Under the pieces are notes generated by a model. It ran no database searches, was not told where the DNA came from, and saw only the letters and a list, made by a program, of their open reading frames with translations. From Ruminococcus sp. (GTDB taxonomy: Bacteria > Bacillota > Clostridia > Oscillospirales > Ruminococcaceae), in contig NZ_JAFUAG010000015.1 of assembly GCF_017464355.1 (NCBI RefSeq), positions 1 through 64,000 on the forward strand: a stretch of DNA of 64,000 nt, written 5' to 3'. The stretch's first letter is position 1; each line of letters starts with the position of its first letter. A program made the translations under genes and the position numbers. Shown in pieces: positions 33,251-41,717 of the stretch.

Positions 33251-33535
33251 CATTATACCCCCTGTTTGTTTCCATACCATATTTATTATATAAGAGCCTG
33301 TCTTCCGTCACCCGAAAGCAGCCCTTTTCCTCACAAGACCCTCATCACAGCCAATATCAGCAGGTAAACAGCCTGATAAGCCATAACTATCCACCTGCCT
33401 CATAAAAGCCCCTGTTTTCTTTGATTTTACCATACCCCGCCCGCTTTGTCAACACCCCAAAAGACAGTTTCAAAAATCAAACCCCACCCCCGACCTGCGC
33501 CAACACCCCACCCATCAGTACCCCAAAGATCATAC

Positions 33536-33718
33536 CACTTTCAAAATTCAAACTACCGCCAAAAACAGCACCCTCCCGCCCCTGCCGACAATTATGAATT
33601 AAAAAGTGCGCCAACAGCCAAACCGTCAGCGCACCAAAACCATATACCTTTCAAACCCAAACCCCCGACAAGAACAGCAATCTTCCGCCCCTGCCGACAA
33701 TTATGAATTATGAATTAT
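33536..33718. repeat. Two direct copies of a 3'-end repeat ending AATTATGAATTA
   Basis: The 434-bp gap 33281-33714 is C-rich and gene-free. It holds two diverged direct repeats of about 65-70 bp (33536-33602 and about 33651-33718), each running TTTCAAA ... CAAAC ... ACAGCA ... CCGCCCCTGCCGACAATTATGAATTA. The right copy overlaps the stop codon of galE. Shorter relatives are at 42729, 45328 and 47638. Confidence 0.7.
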
Positions 33719-34725
33719 AATCCGTTGGGGTTGTTCTTTATGAAGTTCCAGCTGCTCGCCGTCATCTCATCAAGGGTCAGCTTGGCCTCCCAGCCGAAAA
33801 CTCTCTTCGCCTTCTCTGGGTCAGCATAACAGGTAGCTATGTCACCCGCACGCCTGGGCATTACCTTGTAGGGAAGCTCCCTGCCGCAGGCCTTCTCAAA
33901 GCTGTGCAGTACATCGTATACGGAAGACCCCTTGCCTGTGCCCAGATTTACTGCGTCACAGCCCTTGTTCTCCAGCACATACTTCAGCGCACACAGATGT
34001 CCCTTCGCCAGATCGACAACGTGTATGTAATCTCTTACACCCGTGCCGTCAGGGGTGTCGTAATCGTCACCGAATACTCCCAGCCTCTCCAGCTTGCCCA
34101 CAGCTACCTGACAAATGTAAGGCAGCAGGTTGTTGGGTATGCCGTTGGGGTCCTCACCTATAAGACCACTCTCGTGAGCGCCGATAGGGTTGAAATACCT
34201 CAGCAGAGATACCGACCACTCAGGGTCTGATACGCATACATCTCTCAGTATCTGCTCTATCATCACCTTGGTGTAGCCGTAAGGGTTGGTGGCCGAGGTA
34301 GGCATATCCTCCGTGTAGGGCGCCTTGTTCACAGGGCCGTATACCGTAGCCGATGACGAGAACACCATCCTCTTGCAGCCCGCCTTGCGCATGGCCTGTA
34401 TCAGCATCAGCGTGCCCGTGATGTTGTTGTGGTAATACTCTATAGGCTTCGCAACGCTCTCGCCTACAGCCTTAAGACCCGCAAAGTGTATCACCGCATC
34501 TATCTCGTTCTCCTCAAATATCCTGTCCATGGCCGCGCCGTCCAGCATATCTGCCTCGTAAAAGCCGAACTCTTTCCCCGTTATCTGACGTATCCTGTTC
34601 AGCGCCTCAGGCTTCGAGTTCGAGAAATTGTCCATTATAACTACATCATAGCCTGCATTCAGCAGTTCAACAACAGTGTGGCTGCCGATAAATCCCGCGC
34701 CGCCTGTTACAAGTATCATTGACAT
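33715..34725 (-). CDS. galE: UDP-glucose 4-epimerase
   Basis: A 336-residue SDR enzyme that interconverts UDP-glucose and UDP-galactose with bound NAD. GGAGG lies 7 nt before the ATG at 34725. The Rossmann motif GGAGFIGSH is near residue 8. The catalytic Ser-Tyr-Lys is in SSSATVYG and NPYGYTKVMIEQIL, and IHFAGLKAVGES is typical of GalE. The C-terminus is complete. The stop codon lies inside a dispersed AATTATGAATTA repeat. It probably serves galactoside use and supply of UDP-Gal for wall polymers. Confidence 0.95.
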   Translation of the reverse strand: MSMILVTGGAGFIGSHTVVELLNAGYDVVIMDNFSNSKPEALNRIRQITGKEFGFYEADMLDGAAMDRIFEENEIDAVIHFAGLKAVGESVAKPIEYYHNNITGTLMLIQAMRKAGCKRMVFSSSATVYGPVNKAPYTEDMPTSATNPYGYTKVMIEQILRDVCVSDPEWSVSLLRYFNPIGAHESGLIGEDPNGIPNNLLPYICQVAVGKLERLGVFGDDYDTPDGTGVRDYIHVVDLAKGHLCALKYVLENKGCDAVNLGTGKGSSVYDVLHSFEKACGRELPYKVMPRRAGDIATCYADPEKAKRVFGWEAKLTLDEMTASSWNFIKNNPNGL

Positions 34726-34858
34726 ATGCATACCTCCATATCATATACCGTTCGGGAAAGCTCCTCCCTCACACAAAAATATTATAGCATATTATCAGGA
34801 TATTTCAATTGACAAATCGCCTAAAATTATCCCCGTATTTTCGCAGTGCAGAAAAGCC

Positions 34859-36187
34859 CTACTTCATCACCGTGAGATATTCCAGCTCAAACATACACTT
34901 CGGGTCGAACTGGGGCTTCACCCAGCCCTCAACACCGTGGTATGTCTTAAAGAACAGCGAGTGCCGCCCCGTTATGTTCTTTATCTTGCACTTGTATACT
35001 CCGTCCGCAAGGCCTATCTCCAGCTGCCCGACTTCTTCGCCGTCCTCACCGTCAATGAGTACCCTCACATGGCTCCTCATGCCCATGCCCCTTACCTTTA
35101 CCGCCAGGGTCAGGCTGTCCCCCGTGTAGTCCTCACCGAAATCAAAATACTTGTACCCGATGACCGCACCCTCGGTGATGTTGGTTATCACCCTGGTGAA
35201 TATGTCCTTCTCCGTCACAAAGCACCCGCCCTTAAGCACGCAGGCTATCTCCGCAGGTACTGTCTTGTATGGGTCAAGGCTCTCCTCAAATCCCAGAGAA
35301 GTCATCTCCACAGGCGGTATGGTGCCGTCCTCCAGTATCTCTATCCTCTCCACACAGGCACGCCTCGACATGATGGTGTTGTTGGTCATGCGGTGGTAGA
35401 ATACATACCACTGCCCGTTTATGTTCGCCACCGAGCCGTGGTTGTTGCCCCCGGGGTAGTCCACCCCGTTGTCGATGATGTACCCCTTGTACTCAAAGGG
35501 CCCCCTGGGCGACTCAGCTATGGCATAGGCAAGCCTGCTGCCCTTCCTCGGCGAATATATAAGATAGTACCGCCCGTTTATCTTCCTGGGGGAGCTTGCC
35601 TCGTAAAACCTCCGTTCCACAGGCACGCTCTCATCATCGGGCATAACAGGCCTCATGTGGCTGTCAGGCAGAACACTGTGCATATCCGTCGGATCAAGCT
35701 CGTTCATGTTCGAGCCCTCAAACCCGTAGTAAACATACACCCTGCCGTCGTCGTCCACCAGCACTCCCGCATCATTGAAAATGCCGTCGTCCCCTACCTT
35801 TATGCTCTCATCATACCTGTACTGCCCCAGCAGTTCAAAAGGCCCCTCAGGCTTGTCCGATACGCCCACAGCCCCCTTTGAGCCCACAATGTACGCATAA
35901 AGATAGTACTTCCCGTCCTTCTCTATAACATCGGGAGCATAGCATTCGTTCCTGGTCCATGGGGTGTCCGCAGGCCGTTCGCCGCCGTCCTTCGTGCGGA
36001 AACTGTCACCGTGGCAGACCCAGTTGTTAAGGTCATCAAGCGGCGCGCTCCATACCTTCAGCTTGTAGTCGCAGAAAGCCTCGCAGCCCACTCTGTCGTG
36101 AGAACCGTAAAGATAAACTCTGTCCCCGAAAACTCTGGGTTCACCGTCAGGGATATATTCCCATAAAGGCAGTATAGGATTTGGCAT
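34859..36187 (-). CDS. GH43-family arabinofuranosidase/xylosidase-like enzyme with C-terminal beta-sandwich
   Basis: A 442-residue cytosolic glycosidase. The start ATG at 36187 (MPNPILPLWEYIPDGEPRVF) has GGAGTG upstream. It is a five-bladed GH43 propeller with base Asp in PDGEPR, pKa-setting Asp in IFNDAGVLVDDDGRVYVYYG and acid Glu in RRFYEASSPRKING. A CBM6-like beta-sandwich follows (about 330-442). No signal peptide or dockerin, so it acts on imported oligosaccharides such as arabinoxylan or arabinan fragments. Exact specificity cannot be assigned. Confidence 0.88.
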   Translation of the reverse strand: MPNPILPLWEYIPDGEPRVFGDRVYLYGSHDRVGCEAFCDYKLKVWSAPLDDLNNWVCHGDSFRTKDGGERPADTPWTRNECYAPDVIEKDGKYYLYAYIVGSKGAVGVSDKPEGPFELLGQYRYDESIKVGDDGIFNDAGVLVDDDGRVYVYYGFEGSNMNELDPTDMHSVLPDSHMRPVMPDDESVPVERRFYEASSPRKINGRYYLIYSPRKGSRLAYAIAESPRGPFEYKGYIIDNGVDYPGGNNHGSVANINGQWYVFYHRMTNNTIMSRRACVERIEILEDGTIPPVEMTSLGFEESLDPYKTVPAEIACVLKGGCFVTEKDIFTRVITNITEGAVIGYKYFDFGEDYTGDSLTLAVKVRGMGMRSHVRVLIDGEDGEEVGQLEIGLADGVYKCKIKNITGRHSLFFKTYHGVEGWVKPQFDPKCMFELEYLTVMK

Positions 36188-36706
36188 AGTCATACACTCC
36201 GATCAAATAACATCTCAAATCAAAAATAACCGTCCCCCGCCATCGGGAAGACCATGAAGACAAAAACGTCTTCACCTCATCATAACATATTTCCCCCGAA
36301 AATTCAACACAAAATCATATAAACATCAGAAACAACCATAAAATATTTCCCCGACCACACCACACACACCCCCGTCACCACTCCGTCCGCCCCCTCATTC
36401 AAATCATGACGTGTGCTAAACACGGCGGGGGCAAGCCCCCGCCCTACAATTATCTCATACCACAAAAAGAACCCACACCCCAAAAAGCGAGCGCAGCGAA
36501 CACCACAATTATGGATCATGAATTAAATATGCAGCTTCCACAAGACGAAAATCAGAGGGACAGAAAAATTCGTAAATAATAATGTGCAGAAAAATATAGA
36601 AATTTTCAGCGGAATATGCTATAATATCATCGGCAAAGGAATGAGCCTTTGCCCGTTGTAATGTACCCGCCCCCCATAGCGGGATATTAACAAGGAGGAA
36701 CTAAAT
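36188..36706. other. Gene-free stretch with hairpin repeat and ECF-gene promoter
   Basis: Contains a perfect GGCGGGGGC/GCCCCCGCC hairpin (36424-36443) followed by CTACAATTAT, a degraded copy of the 3'-end repeat (ACAATTATGGATCATGAATTA, about 36502-36525), and a -10 TATAAT at 36620-36625 without a clear -35. The only long frame here runs across the hairpin and low-complexity sequence and is unlikely to be real. Confidence 0.5.
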
Positions 36707-37333
36707 ATGACAAGAAACACCAAGACCAAGAACCTGGTGCTCATGGGCATCATGACTGCGATCATCTTCCTTATGGGTCTCACCCCCATAGGCTATGTCA
36801 AAACAGGTACCCTGTCCATCGCACTCATCACTATCCCCGTGGCCATCGCAGCTTATGCCCTCGGACCTGTGGGCGGCACCGTCGCAGGCCTCGCCTTCGG
36901 CACTACAAGCGCAATAATGGCTTTCACAGCACCCAGCCCCCTCATGGTAGCCCTCACAGCTGACAGCCCCGTAAAGGTCGTTGTCCTCTGCGTGGTACCC
37001 AGAGCCCTCGTAGGCCTCTGCGCAGGTACTATCGGCTATTTCATGAGAAAAGCTAAGCTCCCCTCAGCATTTGCAGGCGGCGCAACAGGCTTCAGCGTAG
37101 CTTTCCTGAATACCGTCTTCTTCATGAGCAGTATCCTGTTCCTTTTCGGCAATACCGAAACAGTTCAGAGCATGAAGGGTCACGAGAACCTCTTGATCTT
37201 CGTATTTGCTGTTGTGTCGGTCAATGTGGTCATCGAGTGGATATCCTGCACCGTCATCACTTCGGGCGTGGCAGCCGCACTTTCCGCTGCAAGACTTATC
37301 GATGTCCCCAAGAGCAAGGCAGCAGCACAGTGA
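36707..37333 (+). CDS. ECF transporter S component, probable pantothenate (PanT-like)
   Basis: A 208-residue membrane protein with six hydrophobic segments. The N-terminal MGIMTAIIFLMGLTPIGYVKTG and LSIALITIPVAIAAYALGPVGGTVAGLAFG are typical S-component features (the AxxxA-type coupling motif near helix 1, the substrate loop G-x-x-x-IGYV). It would bind a vitamin and work with the shared EcfAA'T module encoded elsewhere. The next gene downstream is type III pantothenate kinase, so pantothenate is the likely ligand. AAGGAGG lies before the ATG and a strong terminator after it. Confidence 0.8.
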   Translation: MTRNTKTKNLVLMGIMTAIIFLMGLTPIGYVKTGTLSIALITIPVAIAAYALGPVGGTVAGLAFGTTSAIMAFTAPSPLMVALTADSPVKVVVLCVVPRALVGLCAGTIGYFMRKAKLPSAFAGGATGFSVAFLNTVFFMSSILFLFGNTETVQSMKGHENLLIFVFAVVSVNVVIEWISCTVITSGVAAALSAARLIDVPKSKAAAQ

Positions 37334-37343
37334 TAAAAAATAT

Positions 37344-37371
37344 AAGGACGGCACTCAGCCGTCCTTTTTTT
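37344..37371 (+). terminator. Intrinsic terminator of ECF gene
   Basis: The stem AAGGACGGC/GCCGTCCTT has a 5-nt loop and the T tract 37365-37371. Confidence 0.9.
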
Positions 37372-37372
37372 G

Positions 37373-37401
37373 TTGACAATACTGCCCTTTTGTGGTAAAA
37401 T
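37373..37401 (+). promoter_or_regulatory. Promoter of coaX
   Basis: TTGACA (37373-37378), a 17-bp spacer and TAAAAT (37396-37401), starting directly at the end of the upstream terminator T tract. Confidence 0.8.
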
Positions 37402-37671
37402 GTTGATGTTGTCTGCGGTATGCCCCGCAGCAGTAAATGCTCTGAGGTGGTGTCCCCGTGACAGAGATCATCAGAATGCTCGCCGCTGAAACGGACGCTG
37501 CTCTTCCTGACCTTATCACGGCGGTAAAGACCTGTGACCGAAATGCACAGGCCTGCTCAGCGGCAGGACTATGGAGCGTACAGACAGACCTGGCGTCTCC
37601 GCCGCTGAAAGGCTCAAAAAAGGCCTCTGCGACGAATAAAACTATCCCCGATCTATAAGGAGTGAAAATAA
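37402..37671 (+). promoter_or_regulatory. 270-nt coaX leader, possible cis-regulatory RNA
   Basis: A long leader for a single metabolic gene, with a hairpin CTGCGG ... CCGCAG (about 37413-37430). An open frame of 66 codons begins at GTG 37458 with GAGGTGG upstream and ends 13 bp before coaX. It could be a real small gene, a regulatory leader peptide or chance. No known riboswitch consensus was recognised. ATAAGGAG before coaX is its own ribosome site. Confidence 0.35.
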
Positions 37672-38436
37672 ATGCTTTTAGCAGTTGACGTTGGAAATAC
37701 CAACATCGTCCTCGGCTGTATCGAGGAAAATAAGATCCTCTTCTGCGAGCGTATCTATACCAACCAGCTCGCCACCGACCTCGAATATGCCGCAAATATC
37801 AAGACCGCCATGGAAATGCATGATGTCCGCCCCGTCAGTATCAGCGGCGCCATAATCTCTTCCGTCGTGCCCACCATGACCAGCGTCTTCTCCGCCGCTG
37901 TCCGCAAGCTCATCGGCGTCAAGCCCATGGTCGTAGGCCCCGGCATAAAAACAGGCCTCTCTATCGTCATTGATAACCCCGCCCAGCTGGGCAGCGACCT
38001 GGTGGTGGACGCAGTGGCAGGTATCAGCGAGTACCCCGCCCCCATGATAATCATCGATATGGGCACCGCCACCACCCTCTCCGTCATCGACGACCGCAAG
38101 CGCTACCGCGGCGGCATGATAGTCACAGGCATGGCAGTTTCCTCCGATGCCCTCATCAAGCGCACCGCCCAGCTGCCTAAATTTGCCTTTGAAAAACCTA
38201 AGCACGTCATCGGCACCAATACCGTTGACTGCCTTAAAAGCGGCCTTATGTACTCCACCGCCTGCGCCCTTGACGGTATGGTCGAACGCATAGAGGAAGA
38301 GCTTGGCCGCAGGTGTACCGTCATCGCCACAGGGGGTCTGGCCTCCACCGTGGTGCCCCTCTGCCGCAGAGAAATGATACTTGATGATGACCTGCTGCTC
38401 AAAGGCCTGAACATTATCTATAATAAGAATATCTGA
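37672..38436 (+). CDS. coaX: Type III pantothenate kinase
   Basis: A 254-residue ASKHA-fold kinase for the first step of CoA synthesis. The phosphate-1 motif DVGNTNIVLG is at residues about 5-14, the catalytic Asp region GSDLVVDAVAG follows, and the phosphate-2 motif IIDMGTATTLSVID is near 122. GGMIVTGMAVSSDAL and TVIATGGLAS complete the set. The length is normal. It follows the ECF pantothenate-type transporter gene but is separated from it by a terminator and its own promoter. Confidence 0.95.
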   Translation: MLLAVDVGNTNIVLGCIEENKILFCERIYTNQLATDLEYAANIKTAMEMHDVRPVSISGAIISSVVPTMTSVFSAAVRKLIGVKPMVVGPGIKTGLSIVIDNPAQLGSDLVVDAVAGISEYPAPMIIIDMGTATTLSVIDDRKRYRGGMIVTGMAVSSDALIKRTAQLPKFAFEKPKHVIGTNTVDCLKSGLMYSTACALDGMVERIEEELGRRCTVIATGGLASTVVPLCRREMILDDDLLLKGLNIIYNKNI

Positions 38437-38448
38437 ACTCAAAGAAAT

Positions 38449-38486
38449 GCCCCCGCAGCTGTTCCTCAGCCGCAGGGGTGTTTTTT
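38449..38486 (+). terminator. Intrinsic terminator of coaX
   Basis: A CCCCCGCAGCTG ... CAGCCGCAGGGG stem is followed by TTTTTT. Confidence 0.8.
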
Positions 38487-38496
38487 GCATATTTTC

Positions 38497-38907
38497 TCAG
38501 GGGACAGGCCGTCCCCGCTGATCGTTAACATTTTGTTCCTCAGCCCTGCCGCCTATCTCTTTGCGTATGCAGCAAGCTATCTGCCCGTACTCCTCATAAG
38601 CCGAGATAAAGCTTTCCTTCGCCGCCTCAGGCTCTCCGTTCCGCAGATGTTCCACCGTGTCAAAACAAAGCCTGTAAAGCCTGTTCATCGAAAGGGTGCC
38701 CGTCACCGACTTCATAGCGTGTACCGCCTTCAAAAAGCCCTCTTCGTCCCCTTTTTCAAGACAAAGTGCCGCCCCGTCAAAGGTGTTCTCTGTGAGGAAA
38801 TCCACCAGCAGCCCGTCATACAGCTCTTCCTCCCCCATGAACTTTTCCATTCCCTCATCGTAATCCACGCCGCATTCTTTCAATGCCTGCCGTTTTCTGT
38901 CGCTCAC
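38497..38907 (-). CDS. Hpt (histidine phosphotransfer) domain protein
   Basis: A 136-residue helical protein. I chose GTG 38907 (AAGGAGG 7 nt upstream) over a longer frame. The four-helix Hpt core includes FLKAVHAMKSVTGTLSMNRLYRLCFDTVEHLRNG, where the His of H-A-M-K-S is the phospho-acceptor. The usual Gly after Lys is Ser. It would relay phosphate from a hybrid kinase to a response regulator. No kinase is nearby. The C-terminal tail is short and polar. Confidence 0.8.
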   Translation of the reverse strand: MSDRKRQALKECGVDYDEGMEKFMGEEELYDGLLVDFLTENTFDGAALCLEKGDEEGFLKAVHAMKSVTGTLSMNRLYRLCFDTVEHLRNGEPEAAKESFISAYEEYGQIACCIRKEIGGRAEEQNVNDQRGRPVP

Positions 38908-39065
38908 ATTACCACCTCCTTGAAATATATTATACGTCATTTGTTCATAAATTTCAATAGAAAATTAATATTTCTGTAAAATACACAAATTTTTCGCAGC
39001 CAAATGTATGCATTTTATGTACATTTTTGCATTGCCCCTCTGCCATAAAAAAATGTTCAAAGCCC

Positions 39066-39093
39066 TTGACTTTTTCCGATAATGTGATATAAT
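39066..39093 (+). promoter_or_regulatory. Promoter of XRE/S24 regulator
   Basis: TTGACT (39066-39071), a 16-bp spacer and TATAAT (39088-39093). Confidence 0.75.
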
Positions 39094-39143
39094 ATTATTG
39101 ATAAGAATTTCTGAACAACGATCAAAGGCAGGTGTACAGAATT

Positions 39144-39692
39144 ATGAGTTCATTTGCAGAAAATCTCCGTGCCGCCATGGCAGAGCGTAACCTTACCCAG
39201 GCCGAGCTCAGCAAGCGCACAGGTATATCTAAATCATTCATCAGCCAGTACCTCTCAGGCAAATTCAAGCCCAGGGAGGATAAGCTATCTGCCCTGGCAC
39301 AGGCTCTGGGTACCACCAAGGGCGCATTGCTGGGCTACGAAAGCCCCAGGGGCGAAGGCGGCGCACCCCTGGCTCATGACCTGATAAAAGTGCCCGTCTA
39401 CAGCGCCGATGACCCCAATGACCCCTGGGGCGAAGAGTATGCCAGCGCCGAACACGGCACCTATCGCTTCTATATCTGCCGCGACGACAAGAACAGACCC
39501 TTCGTCATGTTCGGTGACTACCTGCTGGTAAGCGTTGACGAGATAGGCTCCACAGGCCTCTATGCCGTCATCAAGGAAGACCCCGCCGACCGCGTCTATT
39601 TCCGTGAGTTCTCCGACCCCCGCCGTGAAGCCGCAGAGCTTGGCCTGCGCATTATCGGCCGTGTCTGCGAGATAAGAAGAAAAATGACCTGA
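39144..39692 (+). CDS. XRE-family repressor with degenerate S24 (LexA-like) C-domain
   Basis: A 182-residue regulator. N-terminal HTH about 4-60 (LRAAMAERNLTQAELSKRTGISKSFISQYLSG). The C-terminal half has the S24 layout (IKVPVYS ... VMFGDYLLVSVDEIGSTGLYAVIKED ... IIGRVCEIRR). The nucleophile Ser expected just before the FGD stretch is not visible (NRPFVMFGD), so self-cleavage may be lost. Start ATG 39144 is preferred; an upstream GTG at 39132 overlaps the only purine-rich site. It stands alone about 1.7 kb from the phage-like module and could have come from it. Confidence 0.8.
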   Translation: MSSFAENLRAAMAERNLTQAELSKRTGISKSFISQYLSGKFKPREDKLSALAQALGTTKGALLGYESPRGEGGAPLAHDLIKVPVYSADDPNDPWGEEYASAEHGTYRFYICRDDKNRPFVMFGDYLLVSVDEIGSTGLYAVIKEDPADRVYFREFSDPRREAAELGLRIIGRVCEIRRKMT

Positions 39693-39698
39693 CCACTG

Positions 39699-39724
39699 AG
39701 GTGTCCCGCGGGACACCTTTTTTA
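39699..39724 (+). terminator. Intrinsic terminator
   Basis: The perfect palindrome AGGTGTCCCGCGGGACACCT is followed by a T run. Confidence 0.85.
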
Positions 39725-39824
39725 TTATCAAAGGGCTTCCGTCAGCGGGGATCTTTGTGCAATAAAGCTTAAAATCCCCTCCGTTTGTCATTAAAATTTC
39801 ACCTCGCTCTCACCCCCTCACTTA

Positions 39825-39897
39825 TTGACAGGGACGCCCCGATAGTATATAATATAAATATGTATGGTCAGACCGTGGCTCCACCACGACCCTGACC
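39825..39897 (+). promoter_or_regulatory. Consensus promoter and leader hairpin of WG-repeat lipoprotein
   Basis: TTGACA (39825-39830), a 17-bp spacer and TATAAT (39848-39853). The leader then has a stem GGTCAG ... CTGACC (39864-39897) with inner GTGG/CCAC. AAGGAGG lies before the ATG at 39964. Confidence 0.75.
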
Positions 39898-39963
39898 TAG
39901 TGAAAGAGAGAAAGACAAGCACGTCTACGGGAGACAGCAGCTTTTTTCAAGGAGGATATTTAA

Positions 39964-41337
39964 ATGAATAAGATATTTCGCAGCATAGCAGCTGCGGCAG
40001 CGGCGGCGGTGGTCTTCGCAGGCTGTACTATACCGGGTACAAACCAGAAGATAGGCGGCAACGACAATGCCAACTCCTACAGCTTCAGCCCCACCGAGAA
40101 CACCGAGAGCGAAGAGGTCTTCAGCTGGATGATACAGCCTTCTGTCCAGGCCGATAATATCATCTCATTCGATGCCAGCCGTATCGACCCCGACAGCCAG
40201 AACAACCGTTCATTCATCAACTATTCCGTCATAAGGCTCAGCGGAAAATACGGCCTTATCGACTACGCAGGCAATACCATAATCCGCCCCGAGTACGATG
40301 ACTACTATGTATGCCGCTGCGGCGAGATAGTCCTCGTCAAGGTGCTGGACGAGCGCAAGCAGGAATATGAGTACTGCACCATGGACGCCGACAGAAAGCT
40401 GTCCGAGACCCCCGCCCACACCACCGATGACTCAGATGTGTATTACTGGGACGCAAGCACTTCCAAAATATTCGCAGGCAAAAAGGACAGCAGTACCGTG
40501 ACCGAATATACAGGCAAACGGGCAGTTGCCGTCACCGAAGCCGTGGTCGAGCTTGATGACTACGGCACCCTTAAAGCCACCGTACCCGAAGGCGCCCTCT
40601 GCGGCCTGGCCAAAAGCGGCAAGCTCCTGGCCGACTGCCAGTACGATGCCTACTATGCCCCCACCTATAAGGGCATAGGCTCCACCCTCGTGGCCTTCAG
40701 GAATGCCTCGGGCAAATGGGGCTACCTTGACGCCGACGGCAATACCGTCATCGACTTCGTCTGCGACGGCGACCCCAATGCCTATAACGGCATGATAAAT
40801 GATGACGAAATGCTCATACACCCCTACCTCTTCTGTGATGAATACGTCCCCGTCTATAAGGACGGCTACTACAGCTACTACGATTTCTCAGGCGAACAGG
40901 TCGTCCGTGCAGGCGAATTCGAGCAGGCACGCCCCGTCAATAACGGCAGGGCATGGGTAAAGCAGAACGGCTTCTGGGGAGTTATCCAGCTGGGCGAATA
41001 CGTCGAGGAAGAAAGACCCAAGGAGGAAGACTCCTCCTCTAAGGCAGACTCCTCAAGCTCCACCGCCACCTACTGGACGACCACTGCCGAAAGCTCCGAG
41101 AGCGAGGCCGCTTATACCGATGTCTGGACAGCCCTCACCGATGAGAACGGCAACCCCGTTACCTCCGATACAGGAGCCTGGACAGATACAGAAGTCTATA
41201 CAGACTATTCCTCCGATACAGGCGCATGGACAGAACCTGCCTATACCGAACCCGCCTATACCGAGCCTGTCTATACAGACCCCGTGTATACCGACCCCGT
41301 TGTAACAGAACAGCCTGCGGATTTCTTCGCATACTGA
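39964..41337 (+). CDS. WG-repeat lipoprotein with YTEP/YTDP C-terminal repeats
   Basis: A 457-residue exported lipoprotein. Lipobox VFAGC (Cys21). Residues about 85-350 hold WG-type repeats (GKYGLIDYAGNTIIRPEYDD, GKWGYLDADGNTVIDF, GFWGVIQLGEY), a beta-rich fold found on cell surfaces. The C-terminal 100 residues are low complexity, Ser/Thr-rich then repeated YTEPAYTEP/VYTDP units, probably an extended wall-spanning stalk. Function unknown, possibly binding. Strong consensus promoter and terminator. Confidence 0.8.
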   Translation: MNKIFRSIAAAAAAAVVFAGCTIPGTNQKIGGNDNANSYSFSPTENTESEEVFSWMIQPSVQADNIISFDASRIDPDSQNNRSFINYSVIRLSGKYGLIDYAGNTIIRPEYDDYYVCRCGEIVLVKVLDERKQEYEYCTMDADRKLSETPAHTTDDSDVYYWDASTSKIFAGKKDSSTVTEYTGKRAVAVTEAVVELDDYGTLKATVPEGALCGLAKSGKLLADCQYDAYYAPTYKGIGSTLVAFRNASGKWGYLDADGNTVIDFVCDGDPNAYNGMINDDEMLIHPYLFCDEYVPVYKDGYYSYYDFSGEQVVRAGEFEQARPVNNGRAWVKQNGFWGVIQLGEYVEEERPKEEDSSSKADSSSSTATYWTTTAESSESEAAYTDVWTALTDENGNPVTSDTGAWTDTEVYTDYSSDTGAWTEPAYTEPAYTEPVYTDPVYTDPVVTEQPADFFAY

Positions 41338-41343
41338 TAAACC

Positions 41344-41380
41344 AAGAGCGTGAACGGAATTTTCCGTCCACGCTCTTTTT
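41344..41380. terminator. Bidirectional terminator at end of phage module
   Basis: The stem AAGAGCGTG-ACGGAA/TTCCGT-CACGCTCTT has a T tract on the plus side and lies between the WG lipoprotein and the convergent phage genes. Confidence 0.85.
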
Positions 41381-41385
41381 GCGCC

Positions 41386-41706
41386 TTATAAAGCAGGCAG
41401 TATCCTCGCCGTGAATATCTCCGACATGAATACATTGTCAGGTGAACCGCCGTCCTCCCATGCCCTGAACTGCAGCTGTACCTCACCTGCCATGTCTGTC
41501 AGCTGACTCGTCATCGTCAGTATCCCCCCGAAGATCTCCATAGTTACCGTGTCTCCCGCGGGCAGCTTCATCACCATGCTGTACCTCGCCCCGCTGAACT
41601 TCGGGTGTATCACCCTGTGCTCCCTCAGGTTATGCTCGCCCTTTACCGCCAGTATATTTCCCATGGGCAGACTCGCCCTGCCGTTCTCGCTTATTATCAC
41701 TACCAT
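41386..41706 (-). CDS. Phage module, small terminal protein (tail-fibre/baseplate-like, unknown)
   Basis: A 106-residue beta-rich protein (MVVIISENGRASLP ... GNILAVKGEHNLREHRVIHPKF), with AGGAGGG before the ATG. It is the last gene of the module, 11 bp after the hub-like protein. No family recognised; the position suggests a small tail or head-decorating protein. Confidence 0.5.
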   Translation of the reverse strand: MVVIISENGRASLPMGNILAVKGEHNLREHRVIHPKFSGARYSMVMKLPAGDTVTMEIFGGILTMTSQLTDMAGEVQLQFRAWEDGGSPDNVFMSEIFTARILPAL

Positions 41707-41717
41707 GCAAAACCCTC

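Noticed and set aside
36304-36519. 71-codon minus-strand frame after the GH43 gene
   Set aside because: It reads through a GC hairpin repeat and low-complexity sequence, has no ribosome site and no recognisable protein sense.
37458-37658. 66-codon frame in the coaX leader as a definite gene
   Set aside because: It has a ribosome site but no homology that I recognise, so it is kept only as a possibility within the leader entry.
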